In this document: positions 7,697-16,473 of the stretch, one piece after another
Position numbering within the stretch: the first letter of the stretch is position 1
Layout of the letters: the number at the start of each line of letters is the position of its first letter
Source of the DNA: Marivita sp003149565
Lineage (GTDB): Bacteria; Pseudomonadota; Alphaproteobacteria; Rhodobacterales; Rhodobacteraceae
Length of the DNA stretch: 64,000 nt
Direction: 5' to 3' (one strand)
NCBI RefSeq assembly: GCF_965216415.1
Contig: NZ_CBDCFU010000002.1
Made by a program: the position numbers and the translations under genes
Notes under the pieces: generated by a model
Database searches by the model: none
The model's input: the letters and a program-made list of their open reading frames with translations, nothing else
Told to the model about the DNA's origin: nothing

Positions 7697-10600
7697 ATGA
7701 AAATCGAAAGAAAGTTTACGAAATCTGGGCAGGATGCATATGCGGGCATCGAGTTTGTCTCGACCACATCCGAGATTCGGAATCCGGACGGGTCCGTGGT
7801 TTTCAAACTCGACAATGTCGAAGTGCCGAACAGCTGGAGCCAAGTGGCCAGTGATGTCATCGCACAGAAATACTTTCGCAAGGCGGGCGTTCCGGTCGCG
7901 CTGAAGAAGGTCAAGGAAAAGGGCGTGCCCAGCTTCCTGTGGCGCTCTGTTCCGGAAAGCGACGACACCCCGCGCACTGGTGAGACGTCTTCCAAGCAAG
8001 TCTTCGACCGTCTTGCCGGCGCGTGGACCTATTGGGGCTGGAAAGGCGGCTACTTCACAACCGAAGAAGACGCACAGGCTTATTTCGATGAAATGCGCTT
8101 TATGCTCGCCACGCAGAAGGCGGCACCGAACAGCCCCCAGTGGTTCAACACCGGGTTGCACTGGGCGTATGGCATCGATGGTCCAAGCCAGGGCCACTTC
8201 TATGTCGACTACAAGACCGGCGAACTGACCAAATCCTCCTCGGCCTATGAGCATCCGCAGCCCCATGCGTGCTTCATCCAATCCGTGGCAGACGATCTGG
8301 TCGGCGAGGGCGGCATCATGGACCTCTGGGTCCGCGAAGCGCGCCTCTTCAAGTATGGCTCCGGCACAGGCACCAACTTCAGCTCGCTCCGCGCCGCCAA
8401 TGAACCGCTGTCAGGCGGCGGCAAGTCATCGGGCCTCATGGGCTTCCTCAAGATCGGTGACCGCGCAGCAGGCGCGATCAAGTCGGGCGGCACCACACGT
8501 CGCGCGGCCAAGATGGTGATCTGCGATGCCGACCATCCCGATATCGAAGAGTTCATCAACTGGAAGGTCAAGGAAGAGCAAAAGGTCGCCAGCATTGTTG
8601 CCGGCTCCAAGATGCACGAGAAGATGCTCAACGCGATCTTCAAGGCCATCGGCGCTTGGGATGGTCTTGAAGAAGACGCCTACGACCCCAAGAAAAACAA
8701 TGCCTTGAAAGACGCCATTCGCGCAGCGAAGAACGTCATGATCCCCGAAACCTATATCAAGCGCGTGCTGGATTACGCACGGCAGGGTTATGCGTCGATC
8801 GAATTCCCGACCTACGACACGGATTGGGATAGCGAAGCCTACGCTTCTGTCTCGGGCCAGAACTCGAACAACTCGATCCGCGTTACCAACGCGTTTCTCA
8901 AGGCGGTCAAGGATGACGCCGATTGGGAACTGATCCGCCGCACCGATGGCAGTGTCGCCAAGACGATCAAGGCGCGCGATCTCTGGGAAGATGTGGGCCA
9001 CGCCGCATGGGCCTGTGCCGATCCGGGCATCCAGTTCCACGACACCGTCAACGAATGGCACACCTGTCCGGCGGATGGCGAGATTCGCGGCTCCAACCCG
9101 TGCTCGGAATACATGTTCCTTGACGACACCGCGTGTAACCTCGCGTCGATGAACCTGCTGACCTTCCTCAAGGACGGTGAGTTCCAGTCCGAAGACTACA
9201 TGCACGCCACACGTCTCTGGACGCTGACGCTGGAAATCTCGGTGATGATGGCGCAGTTCCCGTCCAAGGAAATCGCGCAGCGCTCCTATGACTTCCGGAC
9301 GCTGGGTCTGGGCTATGCGAACATTGGCGGCTTGCTGATGAACCTCGGCTACAGCTATGACAGCGACGAAGGCCGCGCACTGTGCGGCGCCCTCACTGCC
9401 GTGATGACAGGCGTCTCCTACGCCACATCGGCCGAGATCGCCGGAGAGCTTGGCCCGTTCCCGGGCTACAAGAAGAACGCCGATCACATGCTCCGCGTGA
9501 TCCGCAACCACCGTAACGCGGCGTACGGCGCGACGGACGGCTATGAAGGCCTCTCGGTCAAACCGGTTGCTCTGGACCACGCCAACTGCCCTGACAACCG
9601 TCTGGTCGATCTGGCGATGGCCAGCTGGGACGAGGCTTTGCGCCTCGGCGAAAAGCACGGCTACCGCAACGCCCAAGCCACGGTGATTGCGCCCACGGGC
9701 ACCATTGGTCTGGTCATGGACTGCGACACCACCGGGATCGAGCCGGACTTCGCGCTGGTCAAGTTCAAGAAGCTTGCCGGTGGCGGGTACTTCAAGATCA
9801 TCAACCAGTCTGTGCCGGCGGCTCTTGAAAAGCTGGGCTACGGTTCCGCGCAGATCGAAGAGATCGTGTCCTACGCCGTTGGCCACGGCACCATCGGCAA
9901 CGCGCCGGGCATCAACCACACCTCGCTCGCCGGTCATGGCTTTGGTCCGGCACAGTTGGAAAAGGTGGACAAGGCGCTCGCTTCGGCCTTCGACATCCGC
10001 TTCGTGTTCAACCAGTGGACGCTGGGCGAAGAGTTCTGCCGCGAGGTGCTGGGCATCCCGGCCGAAAAGCTGAACGATCCGACCTTCGACCTGCTTCGTC
10101 ACTTGGGCTACACCAAGGCAGAAATCGATGCGGCTAATGACCATGTCTGCGGAACCATGACGCTGGAAGGCGCGCCGCACCTCAAAGTGGAACACTATCC
10201 GGTCTTCGATTGCGCCAACCCCTGCGGCAAGAAGGGCAAGCGCTTCCTCTCCGTGCAAAGCCACATCACCATGATGGCGGCGGCGCAAAGCTTCATCTCG
10301 GGCGCGATCTCGAAAACGATAAACATGCCGAATGACGCCACCATCGAGGACTGCCAGAAAGCTTATGAGCTGAGCTGGTCACTGGGCACCAAGGCCAACG
10401 CGCTCTATCGCGACGGCTCCAAGCTGTCCCAGCCTTTGGCGGCGGCTCTGGTCGAAGACGACGAGGAAGCGGCGGAAACGCTCGAATCCGGATCGATGCA
10501 GGAAAAGGCACAGGTTCTGGCCGAGAAGATCGTCGAAAAGGTGGTCATCAAGGAAATCCAGAAGTCACACCGCGAAAAGATGCCGGAACGCCGCAAAGGC

Positions 10601-11368
10601 TATACCCAGAAAGCGGTGGTCGGCGGTCACAAGGTCTACCTGCGTACTGGCGAATATGAAGACGGCTCACTGGGCGAGATCTTCATCGACATGCACAAGG
10701 AAGGCGCGGGCTTCCGCGCGATGATGAACAACTTCGCCATCGCCGTGTCCGTGGGCCTGCAATACGGTGTGCCGCTCGAGGAATTCGTCGATGCCTTCAC
10801 CTTCACCAAGTTCGAACCGGCGGGCATGGTGCAGGGCAATGACAGCATCAAGAACGCGACCTCGATCCTCGACTACATCTTCCGCGAACTGGCCGTGTCC
10901 TACCTTGACCGGACCGATCTGGCGCATGTGAAGCCCGAGGGTGCCACCTTTGACGATCTGGGCCGCGGTGAGGAAGAGGGCGTGTCGAACGTGAAGGAAC
11001 TGTCAGACACCGCCGCGTCGAAATCGCTCGAGGTACTCAAGCAGATCAGCTCCACCGGCTACCTGCGCAAGCGTCTTCCGCAGGAACTCATCGTGCTGCA
11101 GGGCGGACAGTCCGGCGCGGTGGCCTTCGGCGGAAGCGACGCGGTGGCGGCCCTGAACACATTGGTTCCGGAAACCGGTGGCGTGGCGACGGCGGTGGCA
11201 ACGACCACAACAACCAGCGCCTCGATCCCGGCGATGACGGCGGTCACACGAGCCAAGATGCAGGGCTACGAAGGCGAAGCCTGCGGCGATTGCGGCAACT
11301 ACACGTTGGTCCGCAACGGCACCTGCATGAAGTGCAACACCTGCGGCGGAACATCGGGCTGTAGTTGA
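7697..11368 (+). CDS. nrdJ: adenosylcobalamin-dependent class II ribonucleotide reductase (1223 aa)
   Basis: Reduces ribonucleotides to deoxyribonucleotides using adenosylcobalamin to generate the thiyl radical, so it works with or without oxygen. The active-site NPCSE motif sits in the segment RGSNPCSEYMFLDDTACNL. The glycyl-type barrel continues through NAQATVIAPTGTIG, a family hallmark. The C-terminus carries a Cys-rich tail (CGDCGNYTLVRNGTCMKC, then CGGTSGC) for thioredoxin-linked re-reduction or zinc binding. About 1220 aa is the usual size in Rhodobacteraceae. The start MKIERKFTKSGQDAYAGI at 7697 is conserved in the family; 26 in-frame codons upstream look non-coding. NrdR- and DnaA-like sites precede it and a strong terminator follows. 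Confidence 0.95.
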   Translation: MKIERKFTKSGQDAYAGIEFVSTTSEIRNPDGSVVFKLDNVEVPNSWSQVASDVIAQKYFRKAGVPVALKKVKEKGVPSFLWRSVPESDDTPRTGETSSKQVFDRLAGAWTYWGWKGGYFTTEEDAQAYFDEMRFMLATQKAAPNSPQWFNTGLHWAYGIDGPSQGHFYVDYKTGELTKSSSAYEHPQPHACFIQSVADDLVGEGGIMDLWVREARLFKYGSGTGTNFSSLRAANEPLSGGGKSSGLMGFLKIGDRAAGAIKSGGTTRRAAKMVICDADHPDIEEFINWKVKEEQKVASIVAGSKMHEKMLNAIFKAIGAWDGLEEDAYDPKKNNALKDAIRAAKNVMIPETYIKRVLDYARQGYASIEFPTYDTDWDSEAYASVSGQNSNNSIRVTNAFLKAVKDDADWELIRRTDGSVAKTIKARDLWEDVGHAAWACADPGIQFHDTVNEWHTCPADGEIRGSNPCSEYMFLDDTACNLASMNLLTFLKDGEFQSEDYMHATRLWTLTLEISVMMAQFPSKEIAQRSYDFRTLGLGYANIGGLLMNLGYSYDSDEGRALCGALTAVMTGVSYATSAEIAGELGPFPGYKKNADHMLRVIRNHRNAAYGATDGYEGLSVKPVALDHANCPDNRLVDLAMASWDEALRLGEKHGYRNAQATVIAPTGTIGLVMDCDTTGIEPDFALVKFKKLAGGGYFKIINQSVPAALEKLGYGSAQIEEIVSYAVGHGTIGNAPGINHTSLAGHGFGPAQLEKVDKALASAFDIRFVFNQWTLGEEFCREVLGIPAEKLNDPTFDLLRHLGYTKAEIDAANDHVCGTMTLEGAPHLKVEHYPVFDCANPCGKKGKRFLSVQSHITMMAAAQSFISGAISKTINMPNDATIEDCQKAYELSWSLGTKANALYRDGSKLSQPLAAALVEDDEEAAETLESGSMQEKAQVLAEKIVEKVVIKEIQKSHREKMPERRKGYTQKAVVGGHKVYLRTGEYEDGSLGEIFIDMHKEGAGFRAMMNNFAIAVSVGLQYGVPLEEFVDAFTFTKFEPAGMVQGNDSIKNATSILDYIFRELAVSYLDRTDLAHVKPEGATFDDLGRGEEEGVSNVKELSDTAASKSLEVLKQISSTGYLRKRLPQELIVLQGGQSGAVAFGGSDAVAALNTLVPETGGVATAVATTTTTSASIPAMTAVTRAKMQGYEGEACGDCGNYTLVRNGTCMKCNTCGGTSGCS

Positions 11369-11474
11369 GCCGTACAAAGTCACGAGGCGGGTGCGCCCGC
11401 CTCTGACGCGCGTCAGGCCGCAGGCAAGATTATTCCGAGCGGTGTACAATTTGGGAGCTTGACGAGCGAAACTC

Positions 11475-11502
11475 AAAGGGGGCCTCTGCGGCCCCCTTTT
11501 TT
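11475..11502 (+). terminator. rho-independent terminator of nrdJ
   Basis: Stem GGGGGCC (11478-11484), loop TCTGC, stem GGCCCCC (11490-11496), then six T. AAA before the stem can extend pairing with the T run. It lies about 105 bases after the nrdJ stop. Confidence 0.9.
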
Positions 11503-11646
11503 CCGGTGTCTTGGGATCTCAAATACCTCGGGGAGGGCCCGTGGCTGAGACCTGCTGCACCACGCCGGCGCGATCGTCACGATATGCCTCTATTGTGCCG
11601 TGGTGTCTTGGCGCGGGACGAGAGCAGCACCTGTGTCGGTGGCACA

Positions 11647-11690
11647 GCCAAACTCTTGGAAGAGTTTGGCGAAATCCTTCCAAGGATTTC
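11647..11690. repeat. two adjacent perfect palindromes after the dehalogenase gene
   Basis: GCCAAACTCTT-GG-AAGAGTTTGGC (11647-11670, 11-bp arms) abuts GAAATCCTT-CC-AAGGATTTC (11671-11690, 9-bp arms). They lie 6 bases beyond the stop of the minus-strand dehalogenase, so they may form its terminator, although no long T run follows. They resemble dispersed palindromes of Roseobacter-group genomes. The remainder of 11503-11696 shows only the sequence CAAATACCTCGGGG, related to the repeat at 3124. Confidence 0.6.
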
Positions 11691-11696
11691 AGTCGC

Positions 11697-14600
11697 TTAC
11701 AGGTCGATCGTGATCTCACCATCCGGCTTGGCGGCGCGCGACTGACAGAGGATGATCGTGTCCTCGCGCTGCGCTTTGGACAACACGAAATCGCGGTGTT
11801 CCACGACACCGCTCAAGACCCGCGCCTTGCATACCCCGCAAATCCCGTCCGAGCATTTCAGGTCAACCGTCACGCCGTTGGCGTTGAGAACATCCGTCGC
11901 CGTCTGGTCAGCGGGTATATGGAAGGTGCGCCCATCGCTGAGTCTCAGCGTGAAGGGGTGGTTCTCGTACTCGGGTAATTCCGGCACAGCGAAGTATTCC
12001 AGATGTCTTGAATCTTCAGGAAATCCTTTGGAGTCAGCTGCATCCATGACAGAGTTCATGTAAATATCAGGTCCGCAGGTATAAATGTGCTGACCGACCG
12101 CGTAGTCTGTGATCAACGCATCCAGATCGGCGCGGGTGCCTTCGTCGCTCACGTGGATATGTACCCTGTCAGCCCAGGGAACATTGGCCAGATCCTCCAG
12201 ATACCCCGCCTCAGCGCGGGTTTTCACCGAATAGTGCAGTTCAAAGGGCCGCCGCAGCGCATGCAGCCGGTGCGCCATCGCGATCATCGGTGTGACCCCG
12301 ATGCCACCGCCCATTAGCCAGCTGAAACTGGCATCCTCAACCAGCGGGAAATGGTTGATCGGTTTTGACACAAAGACCCGTCGCCCTTCGGCAAAGATGC
12401 GATGCAAAAGCGCCGATCCGCCGCGTCCTTGTTCCTCGCGCAGAACACCGATCTGGTAGACGGACCGATCCGCCGGATCGCCAGACATGGAATATTGCCG
12501 CAGGAATTCAGGCGCGACCACCAGATCAAGATGCGCGCCTGCGGTCCATTCCGGCAGGTCATGCCCGTCGACATGGCGGAATTCGTACTTGGTCACCGTC
12601 GGCGACATCTTCTCGACCTTGCTGACCACCACCGGAACCACGGGGCTTTCGGTGGCGTCCTTGCGGCGATGCAAATGGGATGTGTCGCCCTTGGCGAGCC
12701 GCGCCTTATGTTCGTTAGCGCTGACCATCTTGGTATAGGCGTCGATGCCCGCTTCGCGGTCCATTGGATCCGGGTAGGGGTAGGGATGGGGTGCCAGCGG
12801 GGCGGGGTAGACGGCGAGCGTCTGGTCCTCATATTTGAGGTCGAGGTCCTTTTGCAGGTCGCGGGCGTTGACCGGGTGGTTGGTTGGGGCGTAGCTGCCA
12901 TTTTCCTGCAACTCCAGGTCCCACCACCATTTCTTGACAGGGTTCAGCCCCCCGCGTCCCGCCGCATCGTCCAGCTTTGCCAGCAGGGGGGCTGCCTTGG
13001 GCACGTTCATCGCCGCCCAGCGGAACGGCTTTTCGGCAAACAGCCCTTCAAGGTTCCACGGGCAGGTCTTCATGCAGCGTCCGCACATCGCGCCGCCTTC
13101 GGTTGTGATGCGGTAGGTGGCGCATTTCTGGCTGTCGGATTTCCAGATCTCGTAGCCGTTGAACATGAGCTTTGGCCCGGCGGTGATTGCGCCGGATGGG
13201 CATTCACGGGCACATTTGTTGCAGCTTTCGCAGAAGGTTTGCAGGCCGAAATCGATGGGCTTGTCATGGGCGAGCGGCATGTCAGTCGTGACAACACCGG
13301 ACTTGAGGCGCGGGCCAAGGAACGGGTTCAGGATCACCTCGCCGATGCGGCTGACCTCGCCCAATCCCGACAGCAGAAGGAGCGGCGGTTGCAGCACCTC
13401 ACCATCGAGCACGGTATGCGCCTTGGCGGAATAGCCCAGGTTGCGGATCTGCTTGGCCAAAACACCGCCCAACAGCGAGAACCGCAGATAGGCGCGCATG
13501 GATTGCGCCACGCTGATCCAGTCGTCGCCCGAGGCCCCGTCCATCGTTTCATAGCCCTGGTCGATGATGATGCTGATCGCCTGATCGTGCGGTGGGTCAA
13601 TGGGGTCGCCGCGGGCATCGTGGCTGTACCATGTCCAGTCCGGGCAGCGGCTGATGCCCAACGCATCGACGCCCAGCCAATAGGCGGTGGCTTTGATCGC
13701 ATCCGCGTTGCTTTGCAAATTTGCAGGGCGTGGGCCGTTTTCGGGCGGTCCGTCTTGCAATAATACAAAGGCACCCAGCATCCGCCGTTGCGCCGAGGAC
13801 GGCGCGGCCTTGCGTGCGTAATATCCACCCTTTGCGCCGTCCTGGAGCTTTTTGCCCATATCGCCGAACTGCGCGCGGGCGAACATGTCGGTGCGTTTGG
13901 GCACGCGGGGGACGTTCGGCTCGTCGATATAGGTGGTCGGTTCCTCGACCCGCTTGAGCGTCTCGAACGGGTGCGGCCCGTCGACATAGCGCCGCGTTTC
14001 GAACGGGTCGCCGTTGAGGCCAGACCGCGCCGAGGTTGTGCCGAGTTTCCACGCAAGGCCGTGGGTCAAGGATTTTGGCTGCTCGGTGGCGAGAGGCGCG
14101 TCATGGGCGACGTCAAAGGTCGTCGTCACCACGGCCACGCCAAAGCGGTCGCCGAGCCACGGATTGACCAACCGTCCGGATGATCCGTACGCCAGACCGG
14201 CCGCAACGGTACAGATGTTCAAATCCACATCGGTACTGGTCGCCGTATGGGCCTTGGCGTCCCATCCAAGCAAACGGATATAGTTGGCGATCACGACAGC
14301 TGTCTCGGTCGCGCGTAGACAGGCGCGGTGCGCCTGAGCCTCGGCAATCCATTCGGTTCCGGTTTCGCCGGGTTTTGGATCGCGCGGAATTTCGTACAGG
14401 AACACAAGCGCCGTGTGGTGCCCGTCGATGGTACTGGGCGGCGCGTCCATCGATTCCTTGAGATCGGCCATGATCATGTCGATGCCCGAGGCGAGTGTTT
14501 TGGTCTGGCGGGTCTTAAGATCGTCGGCGAGGCGGTCAATGCCCGGGTTGAGGCGCGGTTCCGGCAGCAATGCCGCTTGCAGCAGAGGACCGATTCCAAC

Positions 14601-14897
14601 CATTGTCGCATCCGAGAAATATCCAAACGCTTTCAGATGGTTGGCGCGCTCTGCTATATCATCCGGACAGGCGGAGCGGGCTTTGTTTACAAACCCATCG
14701 CGAATTGCGTCCATCATCGCCTGATATTCGCCCATCGCGTTGACGATGGAGGCTGGGTCTTCGGGGCGGTGAAAGCTGAGTCGGGGATGACGCGGGATCG
14801 TGGCCGGGTCTGGCATCGGCCCGCGCGCTGCACGCTCCAGCGGGAACGGCCCAAGGTGCACCGGCCGATTTTTATCGGAAAAGAACCGCAAACCCAT
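11697..14897 (-). CDS. self-sufficient reductive dehalogenase fused to flavin/[2Fe-2S] reductase (1066 aa)
   Basis: Predicted cobalamin- and FeS-dependent reductive dehalogenase with its own NAD(P)H reductase. Residues 181-270 and 459-548 are recognisably related copies of one module (EWIAEAQAHRAC... and DWISVAQSMRAY..., each ending in VVTT-x5-AHD). Two [4Fe-4S] sites follow: C556/C559/C562/C566 and C592/C605/C608/C612. After a linker, about 750-960 is a ferredoxin-reductase unit with RQYSMSGDP (flavin, 800), GGGIGVTPM (nucleotide, 863) and CGPDIYM (941). A plant-type [2Fe-2S] domain ends the chain with C1015/C1020/C1023 and C1051. There is no Tat signal, so it should be cytoplasmic and catabolic, like NpRdhA/BhbA-type fusions, rather than respiratory. 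GGGAGG precedes the ATG. A frameshifted WYL regulator lies 56 bases upstream. The substrate is unknown. Confidence 0.85.
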   Translation of the reverse strand: MGLRFFSDKNRPVHLGPFPLERAARGPMPDPATIPRHPRLSFHRPEDPASIVNAMGEYQAMMDAIRDGFVNKARSACPDDIAERANHLKAFGYFSDATMVGIGPLLQAALLPEPRLNPGIDRLADDLKTRQTKTLASGIDMIMADLKESMDAPPSTIDGHHTALVFLYEIPRDPKPGETGTEWIAEAQAHRACLRATETAVVIANYIRLLGWDAKAHTATSTDVDLNICTVAAGLAYGSSGRLVNPWLGDRFGVAVVTTTFDVAHDAPLATEQPKSLTHGLAWKLGTTSARSGLNGDPFETRRYVDGPHPFETLKRVEEPTTYIDEPNVPRVPKRTDMFARAQFGDMGKKLQDGAKGGYYARKAAPSSAQRRMLGAFVLLQDGPPENGPRPANLQSNADAIKATAYWLGVDALGISRCPDWTWYSHDARGDPIDPPHDQAISIIIDQGYETMDGASGDDWISVAQSMRAYLRFSLLGGVLAKQIRNLGYSAKAHTVLDGEVLQPPLLLLSGLGEVSRIGEVILNPFLGPRLKSGVVTTDMPLAHDKPIDFGLQTFCESCNKCARECPSGAITAGPKLMFNGYEIWKSDSQKCATYRITTEGGAMCGRCMKTCPWNLEGLFAEKPFRWAAMNVPKAAPLLAKLDDAAGRGGLNPVKKWWWDLELQENGSYAPTNHPVNARDLQKDLDLKYEDQTLAVYPAPLAPHPYPYPDPMDREAGIDAYTKMVSANEHKARLAKGDTSHLHRRKDATESPVVPVVVSKVEKMSPTVTKYEFRHVDGHDLPEWTAGAHLDLVVAPEFLRQYSMSGDPADRSVYQIGVLREEQGRGGSALLHRIFAEGRRVFVSKPINHFPLVEDASFSWLMGGGIGVTPMIAMAHRLHALRRPFELHYSVKTRAEAGYLEDLANVPWADRVHIHVSDEGTRADLDALITDYAVGQHIYTCGPDIYMNSVMDAADSKGFPEDSRHLEYFAVPELPEYENHPFTLRLSDGRTFHIPADQTATDVLNANGVTVDLKCSDGICGVCKARVLSGVVEHRDFVLSKAQREDTIILCQSRAAKPDGEITIDL

Positions 14898-14953
14898 GAT
14901 GTCCTCCCATGCGCGTTCCGTCGCGCGATTGCTCAGAGTGCATCATTCCCGGG

Positions 14954-15618
14954 TCAGGACTGCAAGGCGTGAAAGTCCTTCAGTGTTTTTCCGACCTCGT
15001 CGACAAAAAGACCGGGGAGGGGCGTGAGGTCGGTCACGCGGTCCATGCGGAATGTGGCGAAGGCTTCGTCAGTTTCGTCCCAAACGACGCAGGTCCAGAT
15101 GCGGCCCCAATAGTCGAGATGAAGAGGGCGGACTGTGTGGCTCTGCGCGTCACCTTCCAGACGCAGGCGGAGTTTCTGGCGCGCGCGGATCGCTTTGCGG
15201 AACGCGGGCATGTGGCGAAAACCCTGAGCAGCTTCAGCGAAGGGGTAGGTGGCAAATCCGAACTTGCCGACAGGAGTGCCGACGTCTTCGGGCAGCACCG
15301 CGTCAATCTTGTCAGAGAGCGCACGCGCAGCACCTGCGAGGTCTTCGCTTTCAGAGACACCGATGGCGGCAAGCCCAATATGAAGGGCTTCCAGTTCCTT
15401 CTGGGTCAGGTTGAGAGGCGGCAGGGTGATCATTTCCTGCGCAGTGTAGCCGGCACCGCGCGCGCCCTCGACCGGTACGCAGAGGCGGCCAGCGTATCCA
15501 TGTCGCGGTAGATTGTGCGTACGGAGACGCCGAGATCCTGAGCCATCGCCTCGGCGGTGTGCAGGCGACCGTCCTTCAGGCGCTGCATCAGGGCATAGAG
15601 TCGGTCGCTGCGTTTCAT
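14954..15618 (-). pseudogene. frameshifted YafY-type HTH/WYL transcriptional regulator
   Basis: The N-terminal frame starts at 15618 (MKRSDRLYALMQRLKDGRL) and carries a DeoR/HTH_11 helix-turn-helix (VSVRTIYRDMDTLAAS), then runs into nonsense. The continuation, VPVEGARGAGYTAQEMITL and the full WYL domain (residues to HFHALQS-type end at 14954), is in the next frame. Restoring one base at about 15479-15480, where a Gly codon (GGC) is expected but only GC is present, rejoins the two into a normal 221-aa regulator. Either a real recent inactivation or a sequencing error. It lies 56 bases upstream of the reductive dehalogenase on the same strand and is divergent from tatA, so it may have regulated the dehalogenase. 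Confidence 0.85.
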
Positions 15619-15792
15619 GTGATTCTCCGTGCTGCGCTGCGTGAATACTGACAAAAACCTGTCAACTGACAAGCTCTTGACAAAAACGGCTTGAAATGGC
15701 GCGTTTTCGTCCTTTCGCAGCGCGGCGTGAGCCATTACATAACCACGGTGGAATTCAACGCAGGCCGTGGCCTGCCGGTAAGGAGAAACTTC

Positions 15793-16014
15793 ATGGGTAT
15801 CGGAAATATCGGATTGCCGGGCCTCTTGCTCATCGCCGTTGTGGTGCTGGTGCTGTTTGGCCGTGGCAAGATCTCATCGCTGATGGGCGAAGTGGGCAAG
15901 GGCATCACCGCGTTCAAGAAGGGTGTGGACGAAGGCAAGCAGGAGCTTGAAGAACAGCAAGCCGAAAGCGCGAAAGATGTGACGCCGGAAAGCGAAGAGA
16001 AAGACAAGGTCTAA
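15793..16014 (+). CDS. tatA: Sec-independent protein translocase subunit TatA (73 aa)
   Basis: Pore-forming subunit of the twin-arginine translocase, which exports folded proteins. It has one N-terminal membrane helix (IGLPGLLLIAVVVLVLFG), the conserved FGRGKI hinge and an amphipathic helix (SSLMGEVGKGITAFKKG), followed by an acidic, charged tail. AAGGAG at 15779-15784 fixes the start at 15793; a longer in-frame reading upstream is not supported. First gene of tatABC; the window encodes at least one probable Tat substrate, the TRAP binding protein at 29348. Confidence 0.95.
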   Translation: MGIGNIGLPGLLLIAVVVLVLFGRGKISSLMGEVGKGITAFKKGVDEGKQELEEQQAESAKDVTPESEEKDKV

Positions 16015-16019
16015 CACAG

Positions 16020-16472
16020 ATGTTCGATCTTGGCTTTGCCGAGCTGTTGGTGATCGGGGTGGTGGCGTTGATCGTCGTTGGCCCCAAGGATCTGCCGGTG
16101 CTCTTTCGGAAAGTGGGGAATTTCATGGGCAAGGCCCGTGGCATGGCCCGCGATTTCTCCCGCGCGATGAATGACGCCGCGGACGAGTCCGGCGTCCGGG
16201 ACGTGCAGAAGACCTTCAAGACCGCCACCAACCCGCTGGGAAGCGCGATGGATGGCGTGAAGGATGCAGCCAAATCGATGACCAACATCGATCCTGAGAG
16301 CAACACCGGAAAACTGTCCGCCGAACGCGAGGCCGCCAAGAAAAAGATCGAGGCCAGTGCAGCACGTGCCGCCGCGGACCGTAAGAAACGCGAAGCGGAA
16401 GAGGCTCAGAAGAAGGCCGAAGAAATGGAAGCCGCGCTGAAAGCTGAGCCTGCGCCGGAAAAGGACGCCTGA
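16020..16472 (+). CDS. tatB: Tat translocase subunit TatB (150 aa)
   Basis: Receptor-side subunit of the Tat system that forms the TatBC substrate-binding complex. The N-terminal helix MFDLGFAELLVIGVVALIVV is followed by GPKDLPVLFRKVG, the TatB hallmark with its Gly-Pro hinge. Then comes a long charged amphipathic region rich in Ala, Lys and Glu (coiled-coil-like at about 100-150). It begins 5 bases after tatA and ends one base before tatC. Confidence 0.94.
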   Translation: MFDLGFAELLVIGVVALIVVGPKDLPVLFRKVGNFMGKARGMARDFSRAMNDAADESGVRDVQKTFKTATNPLGSAMDGVKDAAKSMTNIDPESNTGKLSAEREAAKKKIEASAARAAADRKKREAEEAQKKAEEMEAALKAEPAPEKDA

Positions 16473-16473
16473 G

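Noticed and set aside
8426..10288. A 620-codon open frame antisense to nrdJ
   Set aside because: It is in perfect register opposition to a conserved enzyme and its residue composition is that of a shadow frame in high-GC coding DNA. No ribosome site or known motif.
12402..13763. A 453-codon frame antisense to the dehalogenase
   Set aside because: Shadow of a well-supported gene; no family motif visible.
15430..15735. Two separate small genes at the WYL locus
   Set aside because: The N-terminal piece loses all similarity exactly where the C-terminal piece gains it, and a one-base fix restores a normal regulator, so a frameshift is the better reading.
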